A stretch of 64,000 nucleotides of DNA from Methylorubrum populi (GTDB lineage: Bacteria; Pseudomonadota; Alphaproteobacteria; Rhizobiales; Beijerinckiaceae), in contig NZ_AP014809.1 in NCBI RefSeq assembly GCF_002355515.1, positions 2,690,501 to 2,754,500 of the forward strand. Direction: 5' to 3'. A program made the translations under genes and the position numbers. The notes under the pieces were generated by a model. The model made no database searches. It saw nothing but the letters and a program-made list of their open reading frames with translations, and was not told the origin of the DNA. The number at the start of each line of letters is the position of its first letter. The first letter of the stretch is position 1. This document shows, piece by piece, positions 57,101 to 62,410 of the stretch.

Positions 57101-60100
57101 GAGACGGCGACAACCTCGTCCTCGGCGGCACGGATGCCGACACGATCGTCACCGGCAAGGGCGCCGACGTGATCCTCGGCGACTTCGGCAGCGTCAGCTA
57201 TGACGCGGCCGGTCTGCTCAAGCAGATCCTGTCCACCGACACCGGACTCGGCGGTGACGACACCGTCGTGGCCGGAGATGGCGACAACCTCGTCATCGGC
57301 GGCTTCGGTTCGGACAGCATCACTGCGGCCACCGGCGCGGACGTGCTTCTCGGCGATAGCGGCGAGGTGCTCTATGCCGGCGCTCGTCTGGTCCAGGCGC
57401 GCAGCCTGGATGCCGGGACCGGCGGTCGCGACACGGTCAAGGCCGGCGAGGGCACCAACATCGTTATCGGCGGCATGGATGCCGACCTGATCGAGACCGG
57501 CTCCGGCCGCGACGTGATCCTCGGCGACAGCGGCCTGGTGCGTCGCGACGCCGACGGCCTCGCTCAGGTGGTCTCGACCGATACCGCCCTGGGCGGCGAC
57601 GACACGATCCGGGCGGGCGAGGGCGACAATCTCGTCCTCGGCGGCGCCGGTGCTGATACGATCGACACCGGGGCCGGCGCGGATATCGTGCTGGGCGACA
57701 GCGGCGAGGCCCTGTTCAAGCTCGGTGTCATCGCCTCGGTGACGACGCTCGATGCGGTCAACGGCGCGGGCGACACGATCCGCGCGGGTGACGGTGACAA
57801 CCTCGTTTTCGGCGGTCTCGGCGGCGATGCCGTCACCACCGGCACGGGAGGCGACGCCATCGTCGGCGACCAGGGCCGGGCCACCTTCTCCGGCGGCGTC
57901 CTGGTCGTGCTCGAGACGGTCGATCCGGCGGCGGGCGGTGACGACCAGATCGTGGCGGGCGAGGGCGACAACCTCGTCCTCGGCGGCGTCGGCGCCGACC
58001 GCATCGTCACCGGTGCGGGCGCCGACATGATCCTCGGCGACAACGGCCGGGCGGACCTTGTCCTGAAGGCCGGCCGCGCGGTGGTCCGGCGGCTGGCTTC
58101 CACCGATCCGCTCGCGGGGGGCGACGACCGCATCGAGGCCGGCGAGGGGAACGACTACGCGGCCGGCGGCACGGGTGCGGACGTGATCCTCGGCGGCGGC
58201 GGCCACGACGTGCTGTTCGGCGACCACATGCTGTACGACTTGGCCCTGCCGGTGAACCAGCGCGCGGTCTCGATCTTCACGGCGGCGGCCGATGGCGGCG
58301 GCAACGACACCATCGAGGGCGGTGCGGGTGACGACTTCCTCTACGGCCAGCAGGGCGACGACATGCTCTTTGGCGGCGAGGGCGACGACGACATCACCGG
58401 CGGCCACAACGTGCTCGGCGGGGCCGACGGCAACGACGGCCTCTTCGGCGGGAACGGCGCGGATGTGATCCTCGGCGATAACGGCGTCATCACCCGCAAC
58501 GTGCTCGTGGACGACGTCAAGTCGGTCACGTGGCAGCGCAATCCCGGTCCCTTCGCCGATACGGTGAGCCGCGACGTGCTGCGCTTTGACCTCATCGACT
58601 TCGTCGGCGGGGACGACGCGATTGCCGGCGGGGCCGGCGATGACCGGATCTTCGGTCAGATGGGCGACGACCTCATCTACGGTGAGGAAGGATCCGACGA
58701 GATCGTCGGCGGCCTTGGCCGTGACAGGATCGACGGCGGCACGGATGCCGACTACCTCCTCGGCGACGAGGGCCGGATCGTCCGCGCCTACACCAAGGAC
58801 GGTGCGGCGGTCCTCAACAGCGACGGCACCTGGCACCGCGACGTGGTGCTGGAGGAGATCGGCACCGTCACGGCCGCCATCGCCACCGACTCGCAATCGG
58901 CTGCCGCACGAACCGCCGATCTCGCCGAGAAGCTGGCCCAGGCCGACCTCGTCCTCGCGGTCGGTGCCCGCGACGGCTCTGGCACGCGCCTGACCACGGG
59001 CACGGGGGGAGCTTGGTCGAGCGCGGCGCTCACCGTCTCCCTGGCCCGGGCCGACGATGACATCATCGCCGGTGGCGAGGGCAACGACGTGCTGTTCGGC
59101 CAGCGCGGCAACGACATCCTGATGGGTGTCGGCGGCGACGACCTGATCTACGGCGACCGCGCCTCGAACCTGTCGGAGACCCCCTCCGACCGGCCGACCA
59201 TCGTCAACGCTGTCCGGCTGATCGGTGCCGCGGCGGAAGCCGGCCTCGTGCTGCCGCTCGGCGGCGAGGTGGTGGTGCCGGCCCTCAACCTCGTGCCCGG
59301 CGCGTTCGGCGCCGGCGCTCCGCGCATCGAGGTCTATCCGTCGATGGCAGGCGTGGTCTCCGACATTGCCGGGTCCGATCCGATCCGGCGCGGGGACGGC
59401 GCCACGCTGACCGTCTACGCCTCGCTGGTTCCGAGTCTCTACGGCACCAACAACGTGCTGGCGGGCAACGACATCATCGAGGGCGGCGCGGGCAACGATA
59501 CGATCTACGGCGACAGCAGCGAGACCTACACGCTCGACGTGACGGCCTACGCCGCGCTCAACGGTCAGATCGACAAAGTCTCCGCCTCGGCCTCCGACCT
59601 GCTCGGCGTGTTCGCCACGCTCAGCCGCGGCGTCGACCTGCTCCAGGGCGGCCCGAGCCGGACGATCACCTACGGCAACGACACCATCACCGGGGGGGAG
59701 GGCGACGACTTCATCGTCGGCGATGCCGCCCGCACCGTCGTGCAGGGGGCGGGCCCGCTGCGCAGCCTGTCCGTCGAGGCGGCCCTGACGCTCAGCGATG
59801 CCCTCTCCGACATGCGCTCGGTCATCACCGACCTCGCCATGACGGGCCGGGTCGCCCAGGCGGCGGTGACGGTGAAGCTGGAGGCGGTGGCGCAACGCCC
59901 GCTGAACGAGATCCTCGCCTTCGGCCTGCCGGAGGGCATGGGGACGAACCACGTGGTGTCGATCGGCAACGACGTCATCGACGGTGGCGCGGGCGACGAC
60001 CTCGTGGTCGGCGACACCCTCGTCATGTTCCAGCCCGGCGTGGCGCGCGGCCTCGCGGTCCAGGATCCCGCGACGGCGTCCGAGGCGGCCAAGGTGGAGG

Positions 60101-61443
60101 CGGCCGTGTTCGCCCGTGCCGCGGAACGGTTCTCCGCGATGCAGCAGCATCTCGCGGTGGACTACCCGGTCGATCTGAAGTCGGTGGCCCTCCACTGGAT
60201 CGCCTCCATCGCCTCCCGCGGCGACAGCTTCCTGAGCGGGAACGACCGGATCGACGGAGGCGACGGCAACGATCTCCTGATCGGCGATACTGGCTTCATC
60301 CAGCTGCCGGCCGCCAATGCGGCGCAGGGCCGGGGCACCACGGCCGCGACCCTCGCCGAGGATCGTGCCCAGGTCGAAGCCCGCGTCCTCGGTGTCGGCG
60401 CCGCTGGCCTCGATGCGGATCTCGATGCCTGGAACCGCTCGGCCTGGAACGCCCTGGCCGGCAGCGTCGCCAGCTGGCGCAACCCGCTCTACAGCGGTCT
60501 CGCGTGGCGGAGCCCGTTCGGCTTCGCCAGCCAGCAGAGCCTCACGGCGGCCTATCGTGGCTGGATCGGTACGCCGAGGGACACCCGGTTCGACCTGCAG
60601 AGCGTGCTGTTCGACCTCCGCTTCATCCTGGGCGTGCCGGATCTCGCGCAGCCGGCCTCCGGCGTCTATGCCGGCGCGATCAAGGCGGGTGAGGACATCA
60701 TCTCGGGCGGGGCGGGCAACAACCGGATCTTCGGCGCAAAGGCGACGCTCGTGCCGACGCTCGATGCCGATGGCCGGATGCTCGGTCCGAACGCCTTCAC
60801 GGTGCTCCTGCCGACCAATCTCGGCATGGTCCAGGGCAGCTTCACTCCGATGCTGTTCCCCAACAGCATCGGTGTGATCAACACGGCCGGCGTCGGAACG
60901 CAGTTCCTCAACTTCCACTACGGCGTCGCAGTGGCCGGGAAGTGGGGGGCTTCGTCCCTGGCGAACTACGCGCAGACCTACGGCGCGTCCGCCTGGAACC
61001 CGTTCGGGCTCGCTGCCGCGCCTCAATACGGGGTGCCGCAAGGTTCCCAGACCGGAATGGATCAGGTCAGCGAAGGCGACAGCGGCATCAAGGTCATCGG
61101 CTTCTACAAGAAGCGGGCGATCTGGTCGTTCGATGCCGGCCTGTCCCTGCCGTCCTTCTCCGCGACCGCCGCCAACACCCTGACGCCAACCGCGGTTGCC
61201 GGCCGTCCGGCCACGATCGAGGCCGTCGCCCATAAGCCGCTCCTGGCCAACGAGGTCATCCGTTCCATCGAGGGCGGCGACATCGTCCTGCGTCCCTCCA
61301 GCCGGCCGGCCTCCAACCCGTCGAAGTACGACACGTGGTTCTTCGACGAGGCCAAGGGCAGCTTGGTGGAGCAGGCGAAGAACGAGGACGACATCCTCTT
61401 CCTCGCCAAGCGCTTCGGTGACCCGACGCTGCCGGTGAAGTGA
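42178..61443 (+). CDS. Giant repeat protein, C-terminal fragment (residues 9,068-15,488 of the intact protein)
   Basis: The frame is open from the IS edge; the first usable in-frame start is a GTG at 42241, with no ribosome-binding site of note, so translation of this part on its own is uncertain. Order: beta-solenoid (42178-44100, e.g. GGDTILEGGTGAVG); three 100-aa tandem repeats (44221-45120); beta region with RTX-like GGxGND motifs (45500-46560); Calx-beta/cadherin-like stretch (46800-47900, VKVIDNDKPGLIIVESGG); long RTX-like array (48240-58500); then canonical RTX blocks (GGAGDDFLYGQQGDDMLFGG at 58318 on) mixed with Ala/Leu-rich linkers to the end. The C-terminus ends RFGDPTLPVK. RTX repeats bind calcium outside the cell and are typical of type I-secreted proteins. 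No unambiguous type I secretion signal is seen. Confidence 0.85.
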   Translation, partial: DTSNLSANKLAPIAETGRNLVVFQSAKDAGNPFNLVTQLLIQKRKAVVLETAGALNVSAGGQIFVTTPSSVTVGLVTSTTGKEIRLKADSGLVNGRGATDTNVRGGDTILEGGTGAVGSAQKAIGVDLTGTLAVRSAENIYVTARAGDLKLESAFSEKDIFFTAVSGSILDGVGNNNTKISARNLTLKAAGAIGKAGPNAATPDVGADAIEVKLTGTVRASATGAIVLTETATDLRVVAITTTGDVVLSAQASILDGGDLTNPRDIDSAPDTAGSGRANVTGRSIVLRALDGIGAGSDALEFDSNVGDTTTGRVTLSAVRGNIDVVETTGDVYLASIAAADNRVAILTATAGSILNASTDYNDSNGGSSNLISGQAKLIASGSIGTATKRIIAKLRTATGDTYGGIEASAGGDVWLWNVGGLRVGGVTEKAKTGIQAGGTINVRTSSPMTITTDVISKKSINVFSGEDTSRGDDLLLVKSGVTIFSTEGSVTLAAGDNLTVEAGAVVKAKGDIVLNADFKVVKDQNGNDTVVPSNEAAAAIDLQGIFVGRTITIQGSSLGGTYRLDGSFLTGDRTITVSGSNANNPDEVITLGRISEGGLVRGGSISLIAGNGDNTVTLANTTTVSTGAMSITGGAGQDAVSLGGGYTLDSLTINLAGGSNSLTSAGAYTMAGALAIRTGTGRDIIDLQGNYTAGSMEIDAGDGQNDLTLTGTYRITNAFAIRAGSGSDTLLDSRVVGGATSRADVAAGSLSINLGDGSNTLRLSGGYAIPAGAVTITTGSGDDIIDLQGSYTAGSMAIDAGDGQNDLTLTGVYRVTDAFTIRAGSGSDTLLDSRVAGGATSRADVAAGSLSINLGGGNNTLRLSGGYAIPAGAVTITTGSGDDIIDLQGSYTAKSLSVSAGAGTNGLTLTGTYRVVEDVTITTAGGTDTLSDLRVVNGTVERADLEARSLAIQLGDGANTATLVGKYAIRDGFSLTGGTGRDILTDYRVAGLVVTNAIALSAGSITLALGGGDNQVELAGSHEARTGDFTLTTAAGVDTVVDAAFVNGASVQSATIKGANVVIDLGAGDNALTLLGTTVATSTLALTSLGGSDKFALRGRVRAAATTIRLGAGDDRLDIAVSEISGNTRVFGEDGADAINVDRLPSLTSKTGLRTDTLDIDGGQDTDTIRIQANGASSYRINVTDSGNPDRGVDTLTILGTDEADQFLLRRNFVALVHPNADGTYPADAVVERINYDMSVNGRVIVEGGKGNDRFALDDSSALMTIDGGEGNDFFQVGQVFASLRDTANGLLAEDVFDTTQLSFGGYLSRGISIPAVIYGGTGDDMFQVYSNKADLRLEGEDGDDTFIVRAFALSGSNPQDNKIKLNAGAGNDRIEYNINAPLDIDGGTGFNKIVALGTEFADTFVVTSDGIFGAGLSIRFTNIQAVEVDGLEGDDTFYVLSTPPGVVTTLIGGSGSDTFNVAGDVSGEVVARDAKGNSAVINHTAASTDKRYDGLFVPGINASVATADRGSVSDQGGLTLREDSGITALGVEGSSVGSYKIAPPAPTQTSLGSADWAVVTVSAAQASAQLRALAGNAGTIEVSIDGNAWADALTLRFTTVLRNGVYVWTPEQTVFVRAKSDTAAEGEQSVAIGHSVVSSNAEVSSTYLRTTLVKVIDNDKPGLIIVESGGSTSIIEMTRGRAAQAQNQDGYTVVLNNPPLPNETVTVTLSVPRDRLSQLVFTDADGNVLPTDADGFAVLTFNAGNWNRPQTVRVSSPADDTPENRYVAEITHIVRSTVAGASGEGFFKAALVGEPVVRVQVTDGNTAGVVVTPAEGGVVVTPGQPSYYDVVLTTAPRGSVTITLAGDGLTITDSADPRFTRATATKPATITFDASNFDQAVRVKVLSNPDATKVTSDLKTFSRQTHELSRIEGPLVLIGGAGPDSRSLTPAIVLPGETNRPVTRDVTVDPTRRDFDKVSLFNDSTTAGVDGVVDADHISGFGMSRNDVNTASSGSSTNVTFKGGVTYRDMSSVELLLGSGADRVTVKGTALDTLTTIHGGGGADTITVEASQGTLALFGDTSADRSRYSASDSVRTGGAIAFRDEGTVDVDASIVSLNDSIDASGATGLVIIDGGAGNDSIKGGKGRNIIAGGTGNDTIEGGAGADIILGDSSLNLDDVKRIVTIADPFIDQPRAAGTDTIDAKGGDNVILGDHGQVYQDGSATAGIALTGNHVVTRVVSTYPGIGGGDAITAAAGNNVIIGGFGADTITVGAGNHVILGDNGEAIFAGGVLSSLRSLDGAIGGDDTITAADGDTTIIGGAGKDGITVGAGTHVILGDTGEARFAAGTRVIGGVTVPVPVLVSIKTADDEAAIGGADSIVTGDGNVTVIGGAGADRITLGKGMQVVLGDSGAATFANGRIQDITATATEIGGNDTIKAADGDTTILGGAGADGIEVGAGNHVILGDSGKAVFTAGKLVSVESIDPGVGGGDVIVAKDGSATVIGGAGADRITLGKGRQVVLGDSGAATFTDGLIETVTSLATEIGGNDTIEATEGDTTILGGAGADTIKVGAGNHVILGDSGKAVFRNGRAQRIESITPEIGGADIITAEDGASRIIGGAGADTITTGTGDHVILGDSGEADFTVTVTGAVTTSVLARIATTAPAIGGGDTITFGAGNNVVLGGAGGDTIKGGDRGAVILGDNGIVTFDANGLIRRALSLDTAIGGDDSITVGNGNNVVLGGTGRDAITIGDGNNVVLGDSGQADFEAGILVEIASISPAVGDKDTIAVGSGRNTVIGGAGGDSITAGLRNGATIGTGTNVILGDAGHVRLTAAGLPILAETTYDNVGGDDTITVGDGVAVILGGSGGDIIAAGNGRSTVLGDNGQATFDAQGRVLQVATTAATAGAGDEITLGDGGSVVIGGVGADKIRTGSGADVILGDNGSAVFADGVLVSIETMESTFGGGDVIVAGEGDNVVFGGVGADDVTTGAGLDIILGDDGAATFAQGKLVRVSTKNESVAGDDTIRAGDGDNVVLGGSGSDTITTGAGADLVFGDNGAVDFVDGIRRDALSERAGGGGRDTIVTGAGADLVIGGLGSDTIDAGKDDTDADIVFGDNGHITFDALGRVSLAETLDPTLGGDDEILAGAGANLILGGAGSDTITTGAGADIVLGDNGSVAFAGGIRLEARSDLSGGASDTIRTGAGADLVIGGLGGDVIDAGKDDAADDIVFGDNGHVTFDELGRVTRAESTDPTSGGDDSIDVGSGNNIVIGGAGSDIITTGAGADVVLGDNGFVTLAGGIRLEVTSGREGGAADTIITGAGADIVLGGLGADTIDAGKSDADADIVFGDNGHVTFDGQGRVKLAESLDLGLGDDDTIEVGGGDNIVLGGTGADRITALGGNDVVLGDDGRATFETSGRVKRAESFDLGFGGNDTIDVGAGDNVVIAGAGSDVVTALGGSDAVIGDGGYAEFEAGLRVVLVSADASGAGNDRIDVGNGDNVVLGGSGSDTITTGTGADVVLGDNGTMRFAGGIRLEIVSDRIGGAADAIVTGAGADLVLGGLGGDVIDAGQADVDADIVFGDNGHVTFDTTGGVVRAESFDSGFGGNDEIKVGGGDNLVIGGTGADTVTALGGGDIIIGDNGYAVFEAGVRIEFASTDTGDGGNDRIEAGDGDNVVIGGSGSDTVTTGAGGDIVLGDNGLVAFELGIRARVVSDRNGGARDTIATGSGADVVLGGLGGDTIDAGQADADADVVFGDDGQITFDAQGRVKRAETLDAGFGDDDEIRVGGGDNLVFGGVGSDTITALGGSDVILGDHGTAVFEAGMRVEFASTDTTDAGNDRIEAGDGDNIVLGGSGSDTVVTGDGGDIVLGDNGLVRFELGLRAIVQSSRDGGARDVLKTGAGADVVLGGLGADTIDAGRDDADADIVLGDDGRLTFDAQGRLKRAESLDPAFGGDDVIEAGGGDNVVIGGTGTDTITTLGGNDVILGDNGTALFEAGMRVEFASTDPDDGARDVIRAGDGDNVVIGSVGSDDITTGSGADIVLGDMGVVAFENGLVREVYTTDERRGAGDIIRGGDGDNIVLGGAGRDEIITGKGADLILGDFGEASFTGGRLVRVATLNPNRGDDDSIDAGNGDNVILGGFGSDTISAGSGSDVVLGDNGLATFLTDGKRILVRTTDVEAGAADTIKVGDGDNLVLGGTDADLITTGKGADVILGDFGAVTYDAAGLLKQILSTDTGLGGDDTITAGDGSDTILGGFGSDAITAGDGAKTVLGDSSGLDYAAGVLTLVQSLTPAVGAADTIRLGNGRKLVLGGAGSDTVEGQSGDAIVLGDAGLVRLVNGSPVRAESTDVNVSGDDSVTLGAGNGVVLGGSGADRLTLGAGRSVVLGDNGSVDLDAQARPVEIASTAPEVGGRDVIVVGDGGSVVLGGFGADSITTGADSDVILGDNGAVTLSAFVPVFVRTTSAAVGDADEIRAGEGDNTVLGGAGGDTIVTGSGRDTVFGDAGQIRFDAKGLVERAESLDTGIGGDDTIEAGAGDNLVVAGVGADKVTTLAGADIVLGDNGAVVFAGGVRVSVATTAPTDGGKDALLLGDGDNLVLGGTDADLITTGKGADVILGDFGSVSYDAAGLLKQILSTDTGLGGDDTITAGDGSDTILSGFGSDAITAGDGAKTVLGDSGGLDYAAGVLTLVQSLTPAIGAADTIRLGNGRKLVLGGAGGDTVEGQSGDAIVLGDAGLVRLVNGSPVRAESTDVNVSGDDSVTLGTGNGVVLGGSGADRLTLGAGRSVVLGDNGSVDLDAQARPVEIASTAPEVGGRDVIVVGDGGSVVLGGFGADSITTGAGSDVILGDNGAVTLSAFVPVFVRTTSAAAGDADEIRAGEGDNTVLGGAGGDTIVTGSGRDTVFGDAGQIRFDAKGLVERAESLDTGIGGDDAIEAGAGDNLVVAGVGADKVTTLTGADIVLGDNGAVVFAGGVRVSVATTAPTDGGKDTLTLGDGDNLVLGGTDADTIVTGKGADVILGDFGSVSYDAAGLLKQILSTDTGLGGDDTVVAGDGDNLVIGGFGSDSITAATGADVLLGDSGEVLYAGARLVQARSLDAGTGGRDTVKAGEGTNIVIGGMDADLIETGSGRDVILGDSGLVRRDADGLAQVVSTDTALGGDDTIRAGEGDNLVLGGAGADTIDTGAGADIVLGDSGEALFKLGVIASVTTLDAVNGAGDTIRAGDGDNLVFGGLGGDAVTTGTGGDAIVGDQGRATFSGGVLVVLETVDPAAGGDDQIVAGEGDNLVLGGVGADRIVTGAGADMILGDNGRADLVLKAGRAVVRRLASTDPLAGGDDRIEAGEGNDYAAGGTGADVILGGGGHDVLFGDHMLYDLALPVNQRAVSIFTAAADGGGNDTIEGGAGDDFLYGQQGDDMLFGGEGDDDITGGHNVLGGADGNDGLFGGNGADVILGDNGVITRNVLVDDVKSVTWQRNPGPFADTVSRDVLRFDLIDFVGGDDAIAGGAGDDRIFGQMGDDLIYGEEGSDEIVGGLGRDRIDGGTDADYLLGDEGRIVRAYTKDGAAVLNSDGTWHRDVVLEEIGTVTAAIATDSQSAAARTADLAEKLAQADLVLAVGARDGSGTRLTTGTGGAWSSAALTVSLARADDDIIAGGEGNDVLFGQRGNDILMGVGGDDLIYGDRASNLSETPSDRPTIVNAVRLIGAAAEAGLVLPLGGEVVVPALNLVPGAFGAGAPRIEVYPSMAGVVSDIAGSDPIRRGDGATLTVYASLVPSLYGTNNVLAGNDIIEGGAGNDTIYGDSSETYTLDVTAYAALNGQIDKVSASASDLLGVFATLSRGVDLLQGGPSRTITYGNDTITGGEGDDFIVGDAARTVVQGAGPLRSLSVEAALTLSDALSDMRSVITDLAMTGRVAQAAVTVKLEAVAQRPLNEILAFGLPEGMGTNHVVSIGNDVIDGGAGDDLVVGDTLVMFQPGVARGLAVQDPATASEAAKVEAAVFARAAERFSAMQQHLAVDYPVDLKSVALHWIASIASRGDSFLSGNDRIDGGDGNDLLIGDTGFIQLPAANAAQGRGTTAATLAEDRAQVEARVLGVGAAGLDADLDAWNRSAWNALAGSVASWRNPLYSGLAWRSPFGFASQQSLTAAYRGWIGTPRDTRFDLQSVLFDLRFILGVPDLAQPASGVYAGAIKAGEDIISGGAGNNRIFGAKATLVPTLDADGRMLGPNAFTVLLPTNLGMVQGSFTPMLFPNSIGVINTAGVGTQFLNFHYGVAVAGKWGASSLANYAQTYGASAWNPFGLAAAPQYGVPQGSQTGMDQVSEGDSGIKVIGFYKKRAIWSFDAGLSLPSFSATAANTLTPTAVAGRPATIEAVAHKPLLANEVIRSIEGGDIVLRPSSRPASNPSKYDTWFFDEAKGSLVEQAKNEDDILFLAKRFGDPTLPVK
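44221..45120 (+). repeat. Three tandem 300-bp (100-aa) repeats
   Basis: Units start at 44221, 44521 and 44821, exactly 300 bp apart. Each begins with DIIDLQG(N/S)YTA and carries LTLTG(T/V)YR. The first two also share AGSGSDTLLDSRV and SLSINLG. The first two are nearly identical at DNA level; the third is diverged in its second half. Confidence 0.85.
48240..58500 (+). repeat. RTX-like array, about 57 units of about 57 aa
   Basis: Each unit reads roughly (V/I)(L/F)GDNG - 15 residues - GG(D)D(T/E)I - x - GDGDN(V/L)VLGG - x - G(A/S)D - x - ITTGxGAD. The paired glycine-Asp turns match the GGxGxDxUx logic of calcium-binding RTX repeats, but they sit in a longer 57-residue period in which every second coil carries a beta-hairpin insert (FxxGxRxxxxS). 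Unit number is estimated from length divided by period. Canonical uninterrupted nonapeptide blocks occur at both ends (about 48530 and 58320). Confidence 0.8.
54691..57250 (+). repeat. 1206-bp (402-aa) tandem duplication, two full copies plus partial third
   Basis: The landmark GACGGCGACAACCTCG occurs at 54691, 55897 and 57103, exactly 1206 bp apart each time. Copies 1 and 2 differ by only about a dozen amino acids over 402; the third copy keeps about 150 bp of similarity before diverging. One copy equals seven RTX-like units. The high DNA identity points to recent unequal recombination. This is also a place where short-read assembly could collapse or expand copies. Confidence 0.9.
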
Positions 61444-61480
61444 TCGCCGCCCGCGGTCGGGCTGAAAGACGACACGGAAA

Positions 61481-61512
61481 CCGCCGCCCGGCTCGCCTCG
61501 GGCGGCGGCTTC
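61481..61512 (+). terminator. Probable terminator after the giant gene
   Basis: CCGCCGCCCG at 61481-61490 pairs perfectly with CGGGCGGCGG at 61499-61508 around an 8-nt loop, 37 bp after the giant gene's stop. It is followed by CTTCGAT, a poor T-run, so termination may be partial. It separates the giant gene from the oxygenase gene. Confidence 0.6.
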
Positions 61513-61590
61513 GATCATGGTCATACGGTGCGCGGCCGGAAGGGCCCGCCGCGCGTATCGCCGGGGTCCGGGCGAGGGGATTTCGAGGCG

Positions 61591-62406
61591 ATGCCGTTTC
61601 TGGAGACGCTCTCATTCGACGCCGTCGACGCGCCTTCCCATGCGGACGCCCTGACGCGGCTGCGGGCGGATGCCCTTCAGGCCATCGTCATCCGCAAAGT
61701 CCTGACATCCGACGAGTGCCTGGCGATCACAACCGAACTGGCGGACAACCGGCAGGGCTTTCCCACGACCTCGTTCCCGGCGCCGTTCCGGTCGCACTTC
61801 TACGGTATGAACCTGAACCTCGCGGATCCGGATCTTCGCGCCTATTTCGAGATGGCCCCCGGCTTCACGCGCAGCCTCGGGGATCTGATGACCCCGCGGG
61901 GCGGCTTCGAGGGCCGGATCCTCGGTCTGCTCTCGCGTCTCGATGGCGGGCGCCGCTACGGGCCGCCGGTTCTGCCCGACGGGCGTCCGTACATGGTCAC
62001 GACGCTGCGCTCGCATCACGAGGGTGGCTTCATCCCGCCGCACTTCGACAACGAGCAGCGAAACCGGCCGAGTTATCGCCACCTCGACGGCCTGGTCGAG
62101 GGCGACATCTTCTCCTTCGTGCTGACCCTGTCGAAGGCCGAACGCGGCGGGATGCTCGAAGTCTTCGACGCCCGAGCGGATGCGTGGTCGGGCCGGTTTC
62201 AGAATCGCGACCGCGCGTCGCGCAAGCCCGACCTCTCGCACTTCGCCCGTCACGCCTTCGACGTCGAGGCCGGGACCATCGTGATCCTGCGTTCCGGCCG
62301 CTTCCTGCATCAAGTCACGCCGGTGGAAGGCTCCCGCCTGCGCTGGACCGCCTGCTCCTTCATGGCCCGAGCCCGCAGCGGTGACGGTGTCTATTGCTGG
62401 GGCTAG
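61591..62406 (+). CDS. 2-oxoglutarate/Fe(II)-dependent oxygenase-like protein
   Basis: 271 aa from the ATG at 61591, with a GAGGGG sequence upstream; a GTG at 61528 would add 21 residues of low-complexity sequence. The non-haem iron facial triad is visible: His151-x-Asp153 in PPHFDNE and His240 in RFLHQVTPV. Arg249 (GSRLRW) is the expected 2-oxoglutarate anchor. GDIFSFVLTLSKAERGGMLE matches the core strand before the distal His. Proteins of this kind hydroxylate side chains or small molecules. It is followed after 4 bp by the methyltransferase gene, so the two are probably one operon. The substrate is unknown; position downstream of the giant gene suggests a tailoring role. Confidence 0.85.
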   Translation: MPFLETLSFDAVDAPSHADALTRLRADALQAIVIRKVLTSDECLAITTELADNRQGFPTTSFPAPFRSHFYGMNLNLADPDLRAYFEMAPGFTRSLGDLMTPRGGFEGRILGLLSRLDGGRRYGPPVLPDGRPYMVTTLRSHHEGGFIPPHFDNEQRNRPSYRHLDGLVEGDIFSFVLTLSKAERGGMLEVFDARADAWSGRFQNRDRASRKPDLSHFARHAFDVEAGTIVILRSGRFLHQVTPVEGSRLRWTACSFMARARSGDGVYCWG

Positions 62407-62410
62407 CGCG

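Larger units (their letters stand above)
13647..61443 (+). pseudogene. Giant LEPR-XLL/beta-solenoid/RTX repeat protein gene, 15,488 aa when intact, split by an IS256-family element
   Basis: Both flanks of the IS are in the same frame. Joining 13647-40846 to 42177-61443 (IS plus one 8-bp repeat removed) gives 46,467 bp with no internal stop, i.e. 15,489 codons including the stop. The junction codon is CTC Leu9067, followed by Asp-Thr-Ser-Asn. Order of parts: LEPR-XLL motif; beta-solenoid repeats with six aromatic modules; Ala/Gly super-repeats; mixed beta and aromatic region; helical repeats; [IS site]; beta-solenoid; 100-aa tandem repeats; Calx-beta-like region; RTX-like array; tail. A cell-surface or secreted role follows from the repeat types and neighbouring HlyD-type genes, not from direct evidence. 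I see no other frameshift or nonsense lesion, so the insertion looks recent and the gene under selection until then. Confidence 0.85.

Noticed and set aside
48240..58500. CRISPR array
   Set aside because: The repeats are in-frame protein-coding units of about 171 bp without spacer-repeat alternation; no cas genes.
42241..61443. C-terminal half as an independent 6,400-aa gene starting at the GTG at 42241
   Set aside because: The GTG is an internal Val codon of the interrupted gene, with frame continuity on both sides of the IS and no ribosome-binding site.
54229..61524. Antisense open frame of over 2,400 codons opposite the RTX array (and similar ones at 46243-53355, 42133-45834, 30615-34475, 22581-25505, 15750-19820)
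   Set aside because: High-GC codon bias removes stops from the antisense frame. The predicted proteins are Asp/Arg/Ala/Val-rich mirror images of the sense repeats and show no domain.
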